From RGDT01 sp964630925 (GTDB lineage Bacteria; Planctomycetota; Planctomycetia; Gemmatales; Gemmataceae): DNA of 64,000 nucleotides. The notes beneath the pieces were generated by a model. The model was not told where the DNA came from. It was given only the letters and a program-made list of their open reading frames with translations, and did no database searches. Below are positions 25,433-34,631 of this stretch, piece by piece. The DNA lies in contig CAZVZK010000031.1 in the NCBI GenBank assembly GCA_964630925.1, positions 13,096-77,095 on the forward strand. The letters run 5' to 3'. Numbering within the stretch: position 1 is the stretch's first letter; each line of letters opens with the position of its first letter. Both the position numbers and the translations under genes were made by a program.

Positions 25433-25917
25433 AGCAGAGCATCCTGGGCCTTTCGGAGTTCGTGGGCGATTACACCCGCAAGCTGGCCGACGGCATCGCC
25501 GAGGAGCAGATGGCCGCCCAGCCGGCGCCGGGCCTGAACACGCCGGCGTGGGTCCTGGGCCACCTGGCGATGGCCTACGACTACGGGACGCACCTGCTGG
25601 GCGGGACGCACTGCGCCCCGCCCGGCTGGGGGAAGATCTTCGGCCCCGGCTCGTCGCCCGTCCCGCCCGCCGGCTGCCCGAACAAGGCCGACCTCCTGGC
25701 CGGCTGCGAGGCGGCCCGCAAGGGCCTGTGCGCCGCCCTGGCGTCGGCCACGGAGGCCAAACTCGCCGAGCCGAACCCCTTCGGGCCGATGAAGCCGTTC
25801 GCGCCGGCGATGGGCGACTTCATCGCCCACCTGCTGACGACGCACGCCGTCTCGCACCTGGGGCAGCTCTCGGCGTGGCGCCGCCTCCAGGGCCTGCCGG
25901 CGGTGCTGGGCTTCTGA
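25429..25917 (+). CDS. DinB family protein
   Basis: 162-residue four-helix DinB/YfiT-like protein. Metal-ligand histidines typical of the fold are in VLGHLAMAYDYG (H45) and THAVSHLGQLSAWRRLQGLP near the C-terminus. The family includes thiol-dependent S-transferases using bacillithiol or mycothiol and stress proteins; which applies here is unclear. The start is a GTG at 25429 with GAGGAG five to six bases upstream, overlapping the stop of the broken upstream gene (GTGA). It is convergent with the ABC ATPase gene, with a seven-base gap. Confidence 0.82.
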   Translation: MKQSILGLSEFVGDYTRKLADGIAEEQMAAQPAPGLNTPAWVLGHLAMAYDYGTHLLGGTHCAPPGWGKIFGPGSSPVPPAGCPNKADLLAGCEAARKGLCAALASATEAKLAEPNPFGPMKPFAPAMGDFIAHLLTTHAVSHLGQLSAWRRLQGLPAVLGF

Positions 25918-25924
25918 GCGGCAC

Positions 25925-26749
25925 TCACCCCGGCCCGCCCGGCCTGAACGACCCGGGCGGGCCGGGGGACGGCGTCGCGTCGGCCCCCTTCACCAGTGCC
26001 AGGCTGCCCATCGCCTCGAAGATCCGGTCGCGCGCCGCCAGGTACCCCGGCGCGTCGATATCCCTCGGCCTCGGCAGGTCGATGGGGACCGTGGCGACGA
26101 TCCGGCCCGGACGCGCCGTCATGACCGCCACGCGGTCCGCCAGTTGAACGGCCTCGTCGATGTCGTGCGTCACGAACAGGATCGTCTTCCTCTCCCGCTG
26201 CCAGATCCGCACGAGGTCCGCACGCATCTTCAGCCGCGTCAGGTAGTCCAGGGCGCCGAACGGCTCATCCATCCACAGCACCTCGGGGTCCGCCGCCAGG
26301 GCGCGGGCGATCTCGACCCGCTGCTTCATGCCGCCCGATAGCTCGCGCGGGTAAGCCCGCTCGAACCCCACCAGCCCGACCATCTCGACGTACCGCGCCA
26401 CGATCTCGCGGCGGCGCTCCGAAGGCAGGCGCGACAGGCCGAAGGCGATGTTGTCCGTCACCGTGAGCCAGGGGAAGACGGCGTTCTCCTGGAATACGAA
26501 GATGCGGCGGGGGTCCGGCCCCGTGACCCGCTCGCCGCCGACACGCACGTCGCCGCCCGTGCCAGTGAGGAAGCCGCCGAGGATGTTCAGGACGGTGCTC
26601 TTGCCGCAGCCCGACGGTCCGACGAGGCAGACGAATTCGCCCCGCCCCACGGTTAGGTCGACGCCATCCAGCACCTCGACGTCCGCGCCGCCGCGGACGC
26701 CGGGGAAGCGCATCGTCAGGCCACGCACGCTCACCACGTCATCGGCCAT
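25925..26749 (-). CDS. ABC transporter ATP-binding protein (nitrate/sulfonate/taurine type)
   Basis: 274-residue ATPase that drives import with the permease encoded just upstream. All motifs are intact: Walker A GPSGCGKST (about 40-48), Q-loop FQENAVFPWL, signature LSGGMKQRVEIARAL, Walker B VLWMDEPFGALD and H-loop FVTHDIDEAVQLADRV. The sequence class matches SsuB/TauB/NrtD. The ATG at 26749 overlaps the permease gene by 11 bases. The proline/glycine-rich tail of about 20 residues (SPGPPGSFRPGGPG) is unusual. It is the last gene of the three-gene importer; the substrate is undetermined. Confidence 0.93.
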   Translation of the reverse strand: MADDVVSVRGLTMRFPGVRGGADVEVLDGVDLTVGRGEFVCLVGPSGCGKSTVLNILGGFLTGTGGDVRVGGERVTGPDPRRIFVFQENAVFPWLTVTDNIAFGLSRLPSERRREIVARYVEMVGLVGFERAYPRELSGGMKQRVEIARALAADPEVLWMDEPFGALDYLTRLKMRADLVRIWQRERKTILFVTHDIDEAVQLADRVAVMTARPGRIVATVPIDLPRPRDIDAPGYLAARDRIFEAMGSLALVKGADATPSPGPPGSFRPGGPG

Positions 26750-27515
26750 AGCCCCAGCGCACCTCGTCGAAGTTTTCGAGCTGGCGGATCATGAAGTCGA
26801 GCAGCAGGCCGATGACGCCGATGATGGCCATGCCCGCGACGACGTGGTCGTAGCGTCCGCTGTTGCTGCGGGCGTCCATGATCATGAACCCCAGGCCTCC
26901 GATGGCCGGGTTGGTCACCACCATCTCGGCGGCCACCACGACCAGCCAGGCGATGCCGAGGGCGATACGCAGGCCGGTGAGGATCTGTGGCAGCGTGGCT
27001 GGCAGGATGACGCGGCGGAACAGCTCCCACTGGCCCAGGCCGAAGTTGCGGGCGGCGCGGACGTAGACGGGGTGGATGTTGCGTACGGCCGCCGCCGCCG
27101 AGACGGTGATGGGGAAGACGCTGGAGTACCAGATGAGGAAGATCGGCCCCCACTCCGACAGGCCGAACCACAGGATCGCCAGGGGGATCCACGCGATGGG
27201 CGAGATGGGCCGCAGTAGCTGGATGAACGGGTTGGCGGCGTCGTTGGCCGCCGGCCACCAGCCGATCACCAGCCCCAGCGGGATGCCGACCAGGGCGGCG
27301 AGGAAGAACCCCCACGTCACGCGGAACAGCGAGGCGATGATGTAGCGGTGCAACAGCCCCTCGCGGGCGACCTCGACGGCCCCCGTCACCACCTGCCACG
27401 GACGCGGGACCAGCGCGTCGCCGCTCCACACCACGGCCCGGTCCCACGCGATCAGGGCCAGCACGCCGACGGCCAGAGGCACCCAGAGACGCCCGGCCCG
27501 TTGGCCCGCCGTCAC
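26739..27515 (-). CDS. ABC transporter permease (SsuC/TauC-like)
   Basis: 258-residue inner-membrane permease with about six helices of the binding-protein-dependent transport family. The EAA-type coupling loop reads YVRAARNFGLGQWELFRRVI then LPATLPQILTGLRIALG. The start is a GTG at 27515 overlapping the stop of the substrate-binding protein by four bases (GTGA), with GGAG about eight bases upstream. An in-frame ATG at 27530 would overlap more. The open frame continues upstream into the binding-protein gene in another frame and should not be used. It works with the ATPase (26749) and the TGA-containing binding protein. Confidence 0.92.
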   Translation of the reverse strand: MTAGQRAGRLWVPLAVGVLALIAWDRAVVWSGDALVPRPWQVVTGAVEVAREGLLHRYIIASLFRVTWGFFLAALVGIPLGLVIGWWPAANDAANPFIQLLRPISPIAWIPLAILWFGLSEWGPIFLIWYSSVFPITVSAAAAVRNIHPVYVRAARNFGLGQWELFRRVILPATLPQILTGLRIALGIAWLVVVAAEMVVTNPAIGGLGFMIMDARSNSGRYDHVVAGMAIIGVIGLLLDFMIRQLENFDEVRWGYGR

Positions 27516-28597
27516 TTCTTCATCTCCCATCGGTACGGCTCCAGCATGCGGCCCTCCGGGACGAAACTCGGGTCGCAGTAGTCGTCGAACCCCACGTCGC
27601 CTTTGAAGCGGTCGCTCCCCTTCATGAACGGGGCCGCCAGGAGGAAGTACCTCTGGATCTCGTCGAAGTCCTTCTTCCGCACCGTCAGGTTCGTGTACTT
27701 CACGCGGTCCGGGGGCTTCGACAGGACGTAGGCGAGGAGCTTGGGGTCGTAGTGGTTGCCGGTGAACTTCGCCGCCTGCATGCGGTGGTTCTCGCCCGGC
27801 CTGTCCTTGTCCTGGTCGAGCCACAGCCCGCTGCGGGCGATGCCGTCCACGAGGCGCTGCACCTCGGGGCGTCTGGCGCGGATGGTCGAGCCCTTGACGG
27901 CCAGGACGCACGAGATGAACTCGGGCCACACGTCCTTGGTCATGAACAGCACGCGGCCGAAGCCCTCGACCTCGGTCTTGGCCATCAGCGGCTCCCCGGC
28001 GATGATGGCGTCGACGAGTTTGGCCTGGAGGGCGGAGGGCATGTCCGGGGGCTTCATGTCGTGCAGCTCCACGTCGCGGATGTCCATGCCCCTGTCCGTG
28101 AACGCCTTGAACACGATGAGGAACTGGTTCGATAGCCGGCTGGGGACGGCGATCTTGCGTTTGACCGGTTTGCCGCCGACCGTGCGCGGGGCGAGGTCCT
28201 CGATCCGGCGGATGTCGGAATCCTTGTGGACCATCATGGTGGTGCCGTCGCGGTGGCCGAGGTACACGATCTTGATGTCGTGCCCCTCCTCGCGCAGCTT
28301 CATGGCCATCGGCGCGAGGATGAAGGTGGCCTGGAGGGAGCCGGTGAGGAACGACTCCTTGATCTCGGGGAAGCCGCTGAACCGCACGGGCTCAATGATC
28401 CCGTCGCCGCCCGACATCTCTTGGTTGATGTAGTGCGTGACGGGGCACGTGAGGTGTCAGGTGACCGGGAGGAACCCGACCTTGAACGCCGCCCGCGGCT
28501 CCCCCCAGTTGCCGCCGTGATTCACGTACAGATGTAGCAGGGTGATGAGCCCCACCCAGAGGAGGGTGCCGCCGATGGCGGCGCGTGCGAAGGACAT
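27512..28597 (-). CDS. ABC substrate-binding protein (NMT1/SsuA-like) with in-frame TGA: candidate selenoprotein
   Basis: A single frame runs from an ATG at 28597 (GGGAGG six bases upstream) to the stop at 27512, interrupted only by TGA at 28457-28459, codon 47. The N-terminus is a membrane anchor or signal helix (AAIGGTLLWVGLITLLHLYV); the ligand-binding domain then reads FKVGFLPVT-TGA-HLTCPVTHYINQ. NMT1-type binding proteins begin their mature domain with such a G-[FY]-L-P-[IV]-T strand, and from memory planctomycete members have PVTCHLTCPVT, so TGA replaces a cysteine. The window also encodes SelA and SelB. Downstream sequence has no further lesions. The alternative is a nonsense mutation with a truncated product from an ATG at 28417 lacking signal and strand 1. 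Confidence 0.7.
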
Positions 28598-28771
28598 TCT
28601 CGGCCTCCCGAATGACGGATCCACGGGGTCGGTATCTGCACGATGGGGCAACGCCCATCTCCACCCGCCCCGCGCGGGACGAGTTGGGGAATTCGCGGAA
28701 AACAGGGGCGGAAAGGCGCAGACAGGCCCGGCGTGCGGCGCCAATAATGGGACCGTACCGGACACCGGGAA

Positions 28772-29146
28772 TCAACGTGGCGGGGGCTCGGGAGGCTCGG
28801 CGGGATGGCGCGCTGGCGGCAGGTCCTGGGAGGCGACGGCACGCGATCCGGGCGGGCCCTCGGGGGCGTCCGCTTGGGGGGGGACGGCGTCGTGCGTGCG
28901 ATGCGGGCCCTGGGGTGCGGGGGCGGCGGGCGCTCGGCGCTCCTGCCGCTGGCACGACGGCCCTTCGCAGGGCGCGGGCGGCAGATGGCAGGGGGCGCCG
29001 GGGACGCATTCGGCCGGCCTCTCGCCCTTCAAAACGACGTGGTTGCCGCACGAAGCGGACGCCTGGACGGGTGCGAACGCCAGCAGCGCCAGGGCGGCGA
29101 GCGCCGGCGTGAGGGGGTCGCGGAGTCCGGCGGGCCAGTTCGCCAC
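28772..29146 (-). CDS. Small secreted cysteine- and proline-rich protein
   Basis: 124 residues with a clear signal peptide (PALAALALLAFAPVQASA, cut before SCGNHVVLKG). The mature part carries spaced cysteines (AECVPGAPCHLPPAPCEG then PSCQRQER) and a long proline/alanine-rich tail. I associate this pattern with small planctomycete exported proteins of unknown role. The start is a GTG at 29146 with GAGG upstream. It is separated by 174 bases from the binding-protein gene downstream on the same strand. No enzymatic motif is seen. Moderately sure it is real, because the signal peptide and cysteine pattern would not arise by chance. Confidence 0.6.
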   Translation of the reverse strand: MANWPAGLRDPLTPALAALALLAFAPVQASASCGNHVVLKGERPAECVPGAPCHLPPAPCEGPSCQRQERRAPAAPAPQGPHRTHDAVPPQADAPEGPPGSRAVASQDLPPARHPAEPPEPPPR

Positions 29147-29268
29147 GGGGCCTCGCGGTGCATGTCGGTTGGGCTACCCTTCATTCCTAACCGATCCCGC
29201 GGGCCGGTTCAAGCGCCCGGGGCGCGGTTTGTCACGGATCGCCCGCATCCCTCACCCGTGGGTGGCGC

Positions 29269-32200
29269 ATGAAGCTCGCGGACCTCCTGAGCCGGCGCTC
29301 CGTCCTCGTGGCGCTCCTTTTGGCCGTCGTGCTGGCCGGTGTGGTGCTGTCGTTCTTCTGGCGTGGCGTGCCCCAGCCCGGCAGCAAGCGCCACGAGGAG
29401 TTCGCCGAGGCGTTCTGGGTCGGCACGGCGGCGCTGGACAGCGGGATCACGACGGTCCCGGAGGAGATGCTCACCAGGGCGCTGGCCATCTACCCCGACG
29501 AGCCGGCGGCCCTCGCCAACCGCGGGCTGGCCTACATGCGCACCGGCGGCCAGCTCGACCTCGCGGCCAGGGATCTGGAACGCGCCGCGTCCCTCGCCCC
29601 GGACAACGCCGACATCAAGGAGCTGGTCGTCCTGCTGCGTGAGAGGCAGAACCGCATGGCGGACGCCATCGCCGCCCAGCGCGAGGTGGTGAAGGCCGAC
29701 CCCGACAGCCCGCGTCGGATCTACAAGCTGAACGACCTCCTCAACAAGGAGGCGACGGACGAGGCGGACGACGAACGCCTGACGCTCCTGTCGCGCATCG
29801 TCGAGCTGCGGCCCACGAACTACCCGGCGCTGGTGGACGCGCTCACCCTGGCCGCCCGCAAGGGCCGCCGCGAGGAGGCGGGCCGACTGCTCGGCCGGCT
29901 GGAGAAGTTGGCGCCCGGCTGGAAGCCGGAGACGCGCGGGGCGTTCGCCCAGGTGCAGGCGCTGGGGGCGGAGAAGCCGCTGCCCGCCGAATTCCGCCTG
30001 GCCGTCGGCATGTTCGGGAATCACCTGCGGGGCGAGCCGGGCTACCTGCGCGGGGCGCTGGAGCTGAAGCCGGAGACGGAGGGTTGGCCGCTGCAAGCGT
30101 TCGTCAAGGTGCCGAATGTCCGCACCGAGGCGGCGGCGCCCGACGTCGGGTTGGCCTACCCGTTTACCGACGTGCGCTATTCCGAGGAGGTGCAGAGGCA
30201 GCGTTGGGACGTGAGCCTGCCGGCGTGGCTGGGGGCACGCGAAGCGGCGAGCTACTGGGTCGCCAACGCGAAGGAGGTCCGCCGCGCCGGTGACGCCGGC
30301 CAGACATTCGCCTTCCCCTCCGGGCCGAAGGAGGCCCCGCCGACGCCGGCCGGGATCGCCTTCGCTGACCTCGACAACGATTACCTGACCGACCTCGTCC
30401 TCGCCGGGGCCGGCGGGCTGCGCTTCTGGAAGCGCCTGCCTGACGGCGGCTGGAAGAACGTCACCACGCTGACCCGGCTCCCCGAGGCGATCCTGTCGGG
30501 CGACTACTTCGGCGTCTGGGCCGTCGACTTCGACTCCGACGCCGACCTCGACCTGATCCTCGCCCCGAGAGACGGCCCGGCCGTCGTCCTCCGCAACAAC
30601 ATGGACGGCACCTTCACCGTTCTGCGGCCATTCGACGGCCTGAAGTCGCCGCGTGCCTTCGTCTGGGCGGACCTCGACAACGACGGCGCGTCCGAGGCCT
30701 GCTTCCTCGATGACGCCGGCTCCCTCCACGTCTACGCGAACCTCCGCGGCGGACAGTTCAAGCGGCGAGCCGCGCCGAAGGGCGAGTTCCTCGCCCTGGC
30801 CGCCGGCGACATCCGCGACGGGGGGCGCTTCGAGCTCCTCCTCCTCGACGGCAAGGGCGGCTTGCACTTCGCGGACGACGGGGACAAGACGGGCCGCGAC
30901 CACCTCGCCTCGCTGGCGGCCCCGCTCGAAGGCAGGCCAGGCGAGGTGGCCCTCTTTGTCGCGGACATGGATAACAACGGGGCCTTCGACTTCGTCGCGC
31001 GGTCGAAGGCCCGTAGCGCCATCCTCCTCAACGACGGCAAGGGCAGGTTCACCGAGATCAAGGGCGCGAAGCGGGATGACGGCGGCTCCGAAGTCCTGCC
31101 CGGCGGCACCGCGCCCCCGACGGATCTGGACGGCGACGGCTGGCTCGACCTGATCGGCCTGAGCGCCGGGTCGCGGCTACCCACTCTGGCGCTGGGTAAG
31201 GGCACGAAGGATTACCGCTGGCTACAGCTCCGGCTCCTGGCCAACACGCAGGCCGACGCCCAGGGCGACAAGCGCATCAACTCATTCAACATCGGCGGCG
31301 AGGCCGGCGTCCGCACCGGACGGCTCGCCCTCCATCAGCCGGTCACGCAGCCCGTCAGCCACTTCGGCCTCGGCACCAACGGGCGCGCCCACTTGACGCG
31401 CATCGTCTGGGCCAACGGTACCGTGCAGTGGGAGTTCGAACGCTCCGCGAGCGGCTACTTCTTCGCCGAACAGAGGCTCAAAGGGTCGTGCCCGTTCCTC
31501 TTCTCGTGGGACGGCGAGAAAGTCGTCTTCGTGGCCGACTTCTGCTGGTCCACCCCCCTCGGCATGTACATCAACGGCCAGGATAAGGGCGGCTTCCTCC
31601 AGACCACCGACTGGATCAAGATCCGCCGCGGCCAGCTCAGGGCGCGGGACGGGCTCTACGACCTCCGCGTCAACGCCAACCTGTGGGAGACGCACTTCCT
31701 CGACGAGATGGGCCTCATCGCCGTCGATCACCCCGCCGGCACCGAGTGCCACGTCGATGAACGCTTCTTCCTCGTGCCCACGGAGCCGCGGGTCTACCTC
31801 ACCGAGAAGTCGCGGCCCGTGGCGAAGGCGTGGGACCACAAGGGCGCCGACGTGACGCACATCGTCCGCGACATGGACGGCAAGTACCTCGACCGCGCCG
31901 GGCGGGGCACATGGCAGGGCGTCACCAACGACCACTGGGTCGAGATCGACCTCGGCGACGACGCGCCGAAGACCGGCCCCGTGTACCTCCTGGCGACGGG
32001 GTTCGTGCATCCGACGGACAGCAGCGTCAACTTCGCCCTCACCCAGTCGTCGCTGCCCAGGCCGCAGCCGCTCTCGCTGGAGGTGCCGGACGGCAAGGGC
32101 GGCTGGCGTGTCGGCAGCCCGGCGCTGGGCTTCCCCGCCGGCAAGAACAAGACCGTCGTCCTCCGTCTCGACGGGATCGAGGCCCCCGGCAAGGTGAGCC

Positions 32201-32793
32201 GCCGCGTCCGCCTCCGCACCAGCATGGAGATCTACTGGGACCGCATCGCCTGGGCCAGGGGCCTCGACGCCTCGTCCGTCACGCAGACACGCATCCCATT
32301 CAAGACCGCCGAGCTGAGTTACCGTGGCATCCTCGACATGACCCAGGCCGATGCGTCCTCCCCCGAGCTGCCGCACTACGACAGGCTGCAGCACACCGGG
32401 CAGAAGTGGCGTGACCTGGCCGGGTATCACACGCGCTTCGGCGACGTGGCCGAGCTTCTCCGCGCGGCGGATGACCGCTACGTCATCATGAACGCCGGCG
32501 ACGAGATCCGCCTCACCTTCCCCGAGCTACCCGTGCCGGCGGGCAAGGAGCGGACGTTCATCTGGGTGTCGGACGGCTGGGTGAAGGACGGCGACCTGAA
32601 CACGAAGTGGGGCGGCACCGTGCTGCCGCTGCCGTACCACGGCATGAAGGGCTACGACACGCCGCCGGGGCGTCTCGTCGATGACCCCGTCTTCATACGC
32701 TTCCCGAAGGACTGGGAGACGTATCACACGCGCCTCGTGTCGCCCGAGGCGTTCAAGCGTGGCCTGCGCCCGGCCCGCGGAGGTGGCCGATGA
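29269..32793 (+). CDS. TPR/FG-GAP repeat protein with UnbV (ASPIC) domain
   Basis: 1174 residues. After an N-terminal membrane anchor (VLVALLLAVVLAGVVLSFFW) come TPR repeats (about 50-230), then FG-GAP/VCBS blades with calcium-type loops: ADLDNDYLTDLVLAG, VDFDSDADLDLILAP, ADLDNDGASEACFL, DLDGDGWLDLIGLS. A UnbV-like segment follows (GVRTGRLALHQPVTQPVSHF then GLGTNGRAHLTRIVWANGTV), and the C-terminal 400 residues form a further beta-rich extracytoplasmic domain. It overlaps the next gene by four bases (ATGA). The family is linked by name to enediyne clusters, but in planctomycetes these are common surface or periplasmic proteins of unknown function. Confidence 0.85.
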   Translation: MKLADLLSRRSVLVALLLAVVLAGVVLSFFWRGVPQPGSKRHEEFAEAFWVGTAALDSGITTVPEEMLTRALAIYPDEPAALANRGLAYMRTGGQLDLAARDLERAASLAPDNADIKELVVLLRERQNRMADAIAAQREVVKADPDSPRRIYKLNDLLNKEATDEADDERLTLLSRIVELRPTNYPALVDALTLAARKGRREEAGRLLGRLEKLAPGWKPETRGAFAQVQALGAEKPLPAEFRLAVGMFGNHLRGEPGYLRGALELKPETEGWPLQAFVKVPNVRTEAAAPDVGLAYPFTDVRYSEEVQRQRWDVSLPAWLGAREAASYWVANAKEVRRAGDAGQTFAFPSGPKEAPPTPAGIAFADLDNDYLTDLVLAGAGGLRFWKRLPDGGWKNVTTLTRLPEAILSGDYFGVWAVDFDSDADLDLILAPRDGPAVVLRNNMDGTFTVLRPFDGLKSPRAFVWADLDNDGASEACFLDDAGSLHVYANLRGGQFKRRAAPKGEFLALAAGDIRDGGRFELLLLDGKGGLHFADDGDKTGRDHLASLAAPLEGRPGEVALFVADMDNNGAFDFVARSKARSAILLNDGKGRFTEIKGAKRDDGGSEVLPGGTAPPTDLDGDGWLDLIGLSAGSRLPTLALGKGTKDYRWLQLRLLANTQADAQGDKRINSFNIGGEAGVRTGRLALHQPVTQPVSHFGLGTNGRAHLTRIVWANGTVQWEFERSASGYFFAEQRLKGSCPFLFSWDGEKVVFVADFCWSTPLGMYINGQDKGGFLQTTDWIKIRRGQLRARDGLYDLRVNANLWETHFLDEMGLIAVDHPAGTECHVDERFFLVPTEPRVYLTEKSRPVAKAWDHKGADVTHIVRDMDGKYLDRAGRGTWQGVTNDHWVEIDLGDDAPKTGPVYLLATGFVHPTDSSVNFALTQSSLPRPQPLSLEVPDGKGGWRVGSPALGFPAGKNKTVVLRLDGIEAPGKVSRRVRLRTSMEIYWDRIAWARGLDASSVTQTRIPFKTAELSYRGILDMTQADASSPELPHYDRLQHTGQKWRDLAGYHTRFGDVAELLRAADDRYVIMNAGDEIRLTFPELPVPAGKERTFIWVSDGWVKDGDLNTKWGGTVLPLPYHGMKGYDTPPGRLVDDPVFIRFPKDWETYHTRLVSPEAFKRGLRPARGGGR

Positions 32794-34631
32794 GCAAGAA
32801 CGTCAAATACGTACTCGTCGCCGTCTTCTTCCTCGGGCAGATGGCCGCCGTCTGGGTCCTGGGGCAGACCGCGAATCGGAGCGTGTGGGAGGTCATCCAG
32901 GGCCTGTTCTCGCCGCGTGGGAAAGAGGACGAGTGGACGCCGGAGAAGGCCCTCGCCCGGTACGGCTTCCATCTCGCGGACCGCGCGAAGGAGGCCGGCC
33001 TGTCCTTCACGCACCAGTCGCCGACGGACCTCGACGCGAAGCTGCAACACATCCTGCCGCTGGTGGCGATGACGGGGGCGTCGGTGTCCGTCGTGGACTT
33101 CGACCGCGACGGGCTGCTCGACGTGTTCGTCGTCAATTCGCGCGAGGGCAGCGAGTGCGCCCTCTTCAAGAACCTCGGGGGCGGCAAGTTCAAGGACGTG
33201 ACTGCGGAGTTCGGCCTCACGGGGCTGAACAGGGCCGGCTCGTGTCAGGGGGCCATCTGGGGCGACTTCGACAACGACGGCTACGAGGACCTGTTCGTCT
33301 ACAAGTGGGGCAGGCCGCAGCTCCTCCGCAACGTCGGCGGGAAGAAGTTCGAGGACGTGACGGAGAAGGCGGGCCTGCCGGCGCACAGCAACGCCAACGC
33401 CGCCGTCTGGCTCGACTTCGACCGCGACGGGCACCTCGACCTGTTCCTGTCCGGCTACTGGCCGGATGGCATCGACCTGTGGAAGCTGGAGCATTCGCGC
33501 ATGATGCCGGAGAGCTTCCAGCACGCCAACAACGGAGGCCGCAAGTACCTCCTCCGCAACAAGGGCGACGGGACTTTCGAGGACGTGACCGAGGGCTGGG
33601 GCATAACGAGCAAGCGATGGACGCTGGGCGTGGCGGCGGCGGACCTGTGCGGCAGCGGCTACCCCGACCTGATCCTCGCCAACGACTTCGGCGTCTCCGA
33701 GTATTACTGCAACAGGGGCGGCAAGCGGTTCGAGGAGGTCGGGGCGGCCACCGGCATCGGCGACCGGCCCAAGAGCGGCATGAGCGTCAACTTCGGCGAC
33801 ATCTTCAACACCGGCCGGCTGGCCATGTACGTGACGAACATCTCGGACCGGCAAGGCAACCTGAACCAGGGGAACAACCTCTGGGTGCCGCGCAAGCACA
33901 GGCCCGGCGAGCCGGCGGTGTACGACAACATGGCGACGGACCTGCGTCTGGCGACGGGCGGGTGGTCGTGGGGGGCCCAGTTCGGCGACCTCGACAACGA
34001 CGGCCGGCTCGACCTGTTCATGGCCAACGGCATGATCTCCGCCAGCAAGGCCGACTCGTACTGGTACGACTACGGCAAGATCGCCGGGGCGAACCGGTCG
34101 ATCATCCTCGACGCCGCCAACTGGCCGGCGATGAGGGGCCGCAGCCTGTCGGGCTACGAGCAGAAGTGCCTGTGGCTCAACCGAGGCGGCGAATTCGCCG
34201 ACATCGCCGGCAACGTCGGGGTCAAGGAGCTGTTCGACGGCCGGGCCGTCGCCCTGGCCGACCTGGAGAACCGTGGAGCCCTCGACGTTCTGATGGCCTG
34301 CCAGAACGGCCCGCTCGTGTTCTACCGCAACACCGTCAAGCCGGGCCGCGCCTGGGTGCAGTTCGAATTGGAGGGGACGAGGAGCAACCGCAGCGCCATC
34401 GGCGCCCTGGTGCGGCTCCACTGGACGAACAAGGCGGGCGAGCAGGAGCAGGTGCAGGCGGTGGAGGGCGGCAACGGCTACGCCTCGCAGAACATGCGCC
34501 GGCTGCACTTCGGCCTCGGCGAGGGGGCGACGATCACGAAGGCGGTCATCCAATGGCCGTCGGGGCGGACGCAGACCATCGAGTCGCCCGAGATCAACAA
34601 GCGGCACCCGATCAAGGAGCCGAACGAATGA
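32790..34631 (+). CDS. CRTAC1-like FG-GAP protein with C-terminal ASPIC/UnbV domain
   Basis: 613 residues, anchored by an N-terminal helix (VKYVLVAVFFLGQMAAVWVL). Repeated FG-GAP blades with calcium loops are visible: VDFDRDGLLDVFVVN, GDFDNDGYEDLFVYK, LDFDRDGHLDLFLSG, GDLDNDGRLDLFMAN. The C-terminus is a textbook ASPIC/UnbV domain: NRSAIGALVRLHWTNKAGEQ, then RRLHFGLGEGATITKAVIQW and PSGRTQTIES. Both ends overlap neighbours by four bases, so the three-gene unit 29269-35773 is translated as a block. Function is probably extracytoplasmic binding; no catalytic site is recognised. Confidence 0.88.
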   Translation: MSKNVKYVLVAVFFLGQMAAVWVLGQTANRSVWEVIQGLFSPRGKEDEWTPEKALARYGFHLADRAKEAGLSFTHQSPTDLDAKLQHILPLVAMTGASVSVVDFDRDGLLDVFVVNSREGSECALFKNLGGGKFKDVTAEFGLTGLNRAGSCQGAIWGDFDNDGYEDLFVYKWGRPQLLRNVGGKKFEDVTEKAGLPAHSNANAAVWLDFDRDGHLDLFLSGYWPDGIDLWKLEHSRMMPESFQHANNGGRKYLLRNKGDGTFEDVTEGWGITSKRWTLGVAAADLCGSGYPDLILANDFGVSEYYCNRGGKRFEEVGAATGIGDRPKSGMSVNFGDIFNTGRLAMYVTNISDRQGNLNQGNNLWVPRKHRPGEPAVYDNMATDLRLATGGWSWGAQFGDLDNDGRLDLFMANGMISASKADSYWYDYGKIAGANRSIILDAANWPAMRGRSLSGYEQKCLWLNRGGEFADIAGNVGVKELFDGRAVALADLENRGALDVLMACQNGPLVFYRNTVKPGRAWVQFELEGTRSNRSAIGALVRLHWTNKAGEQEQVQAVEGGNGYASQNMRRLHFGLGEGATITKAVIQWPSGRTQTIESPEINKRHPIKEPNE

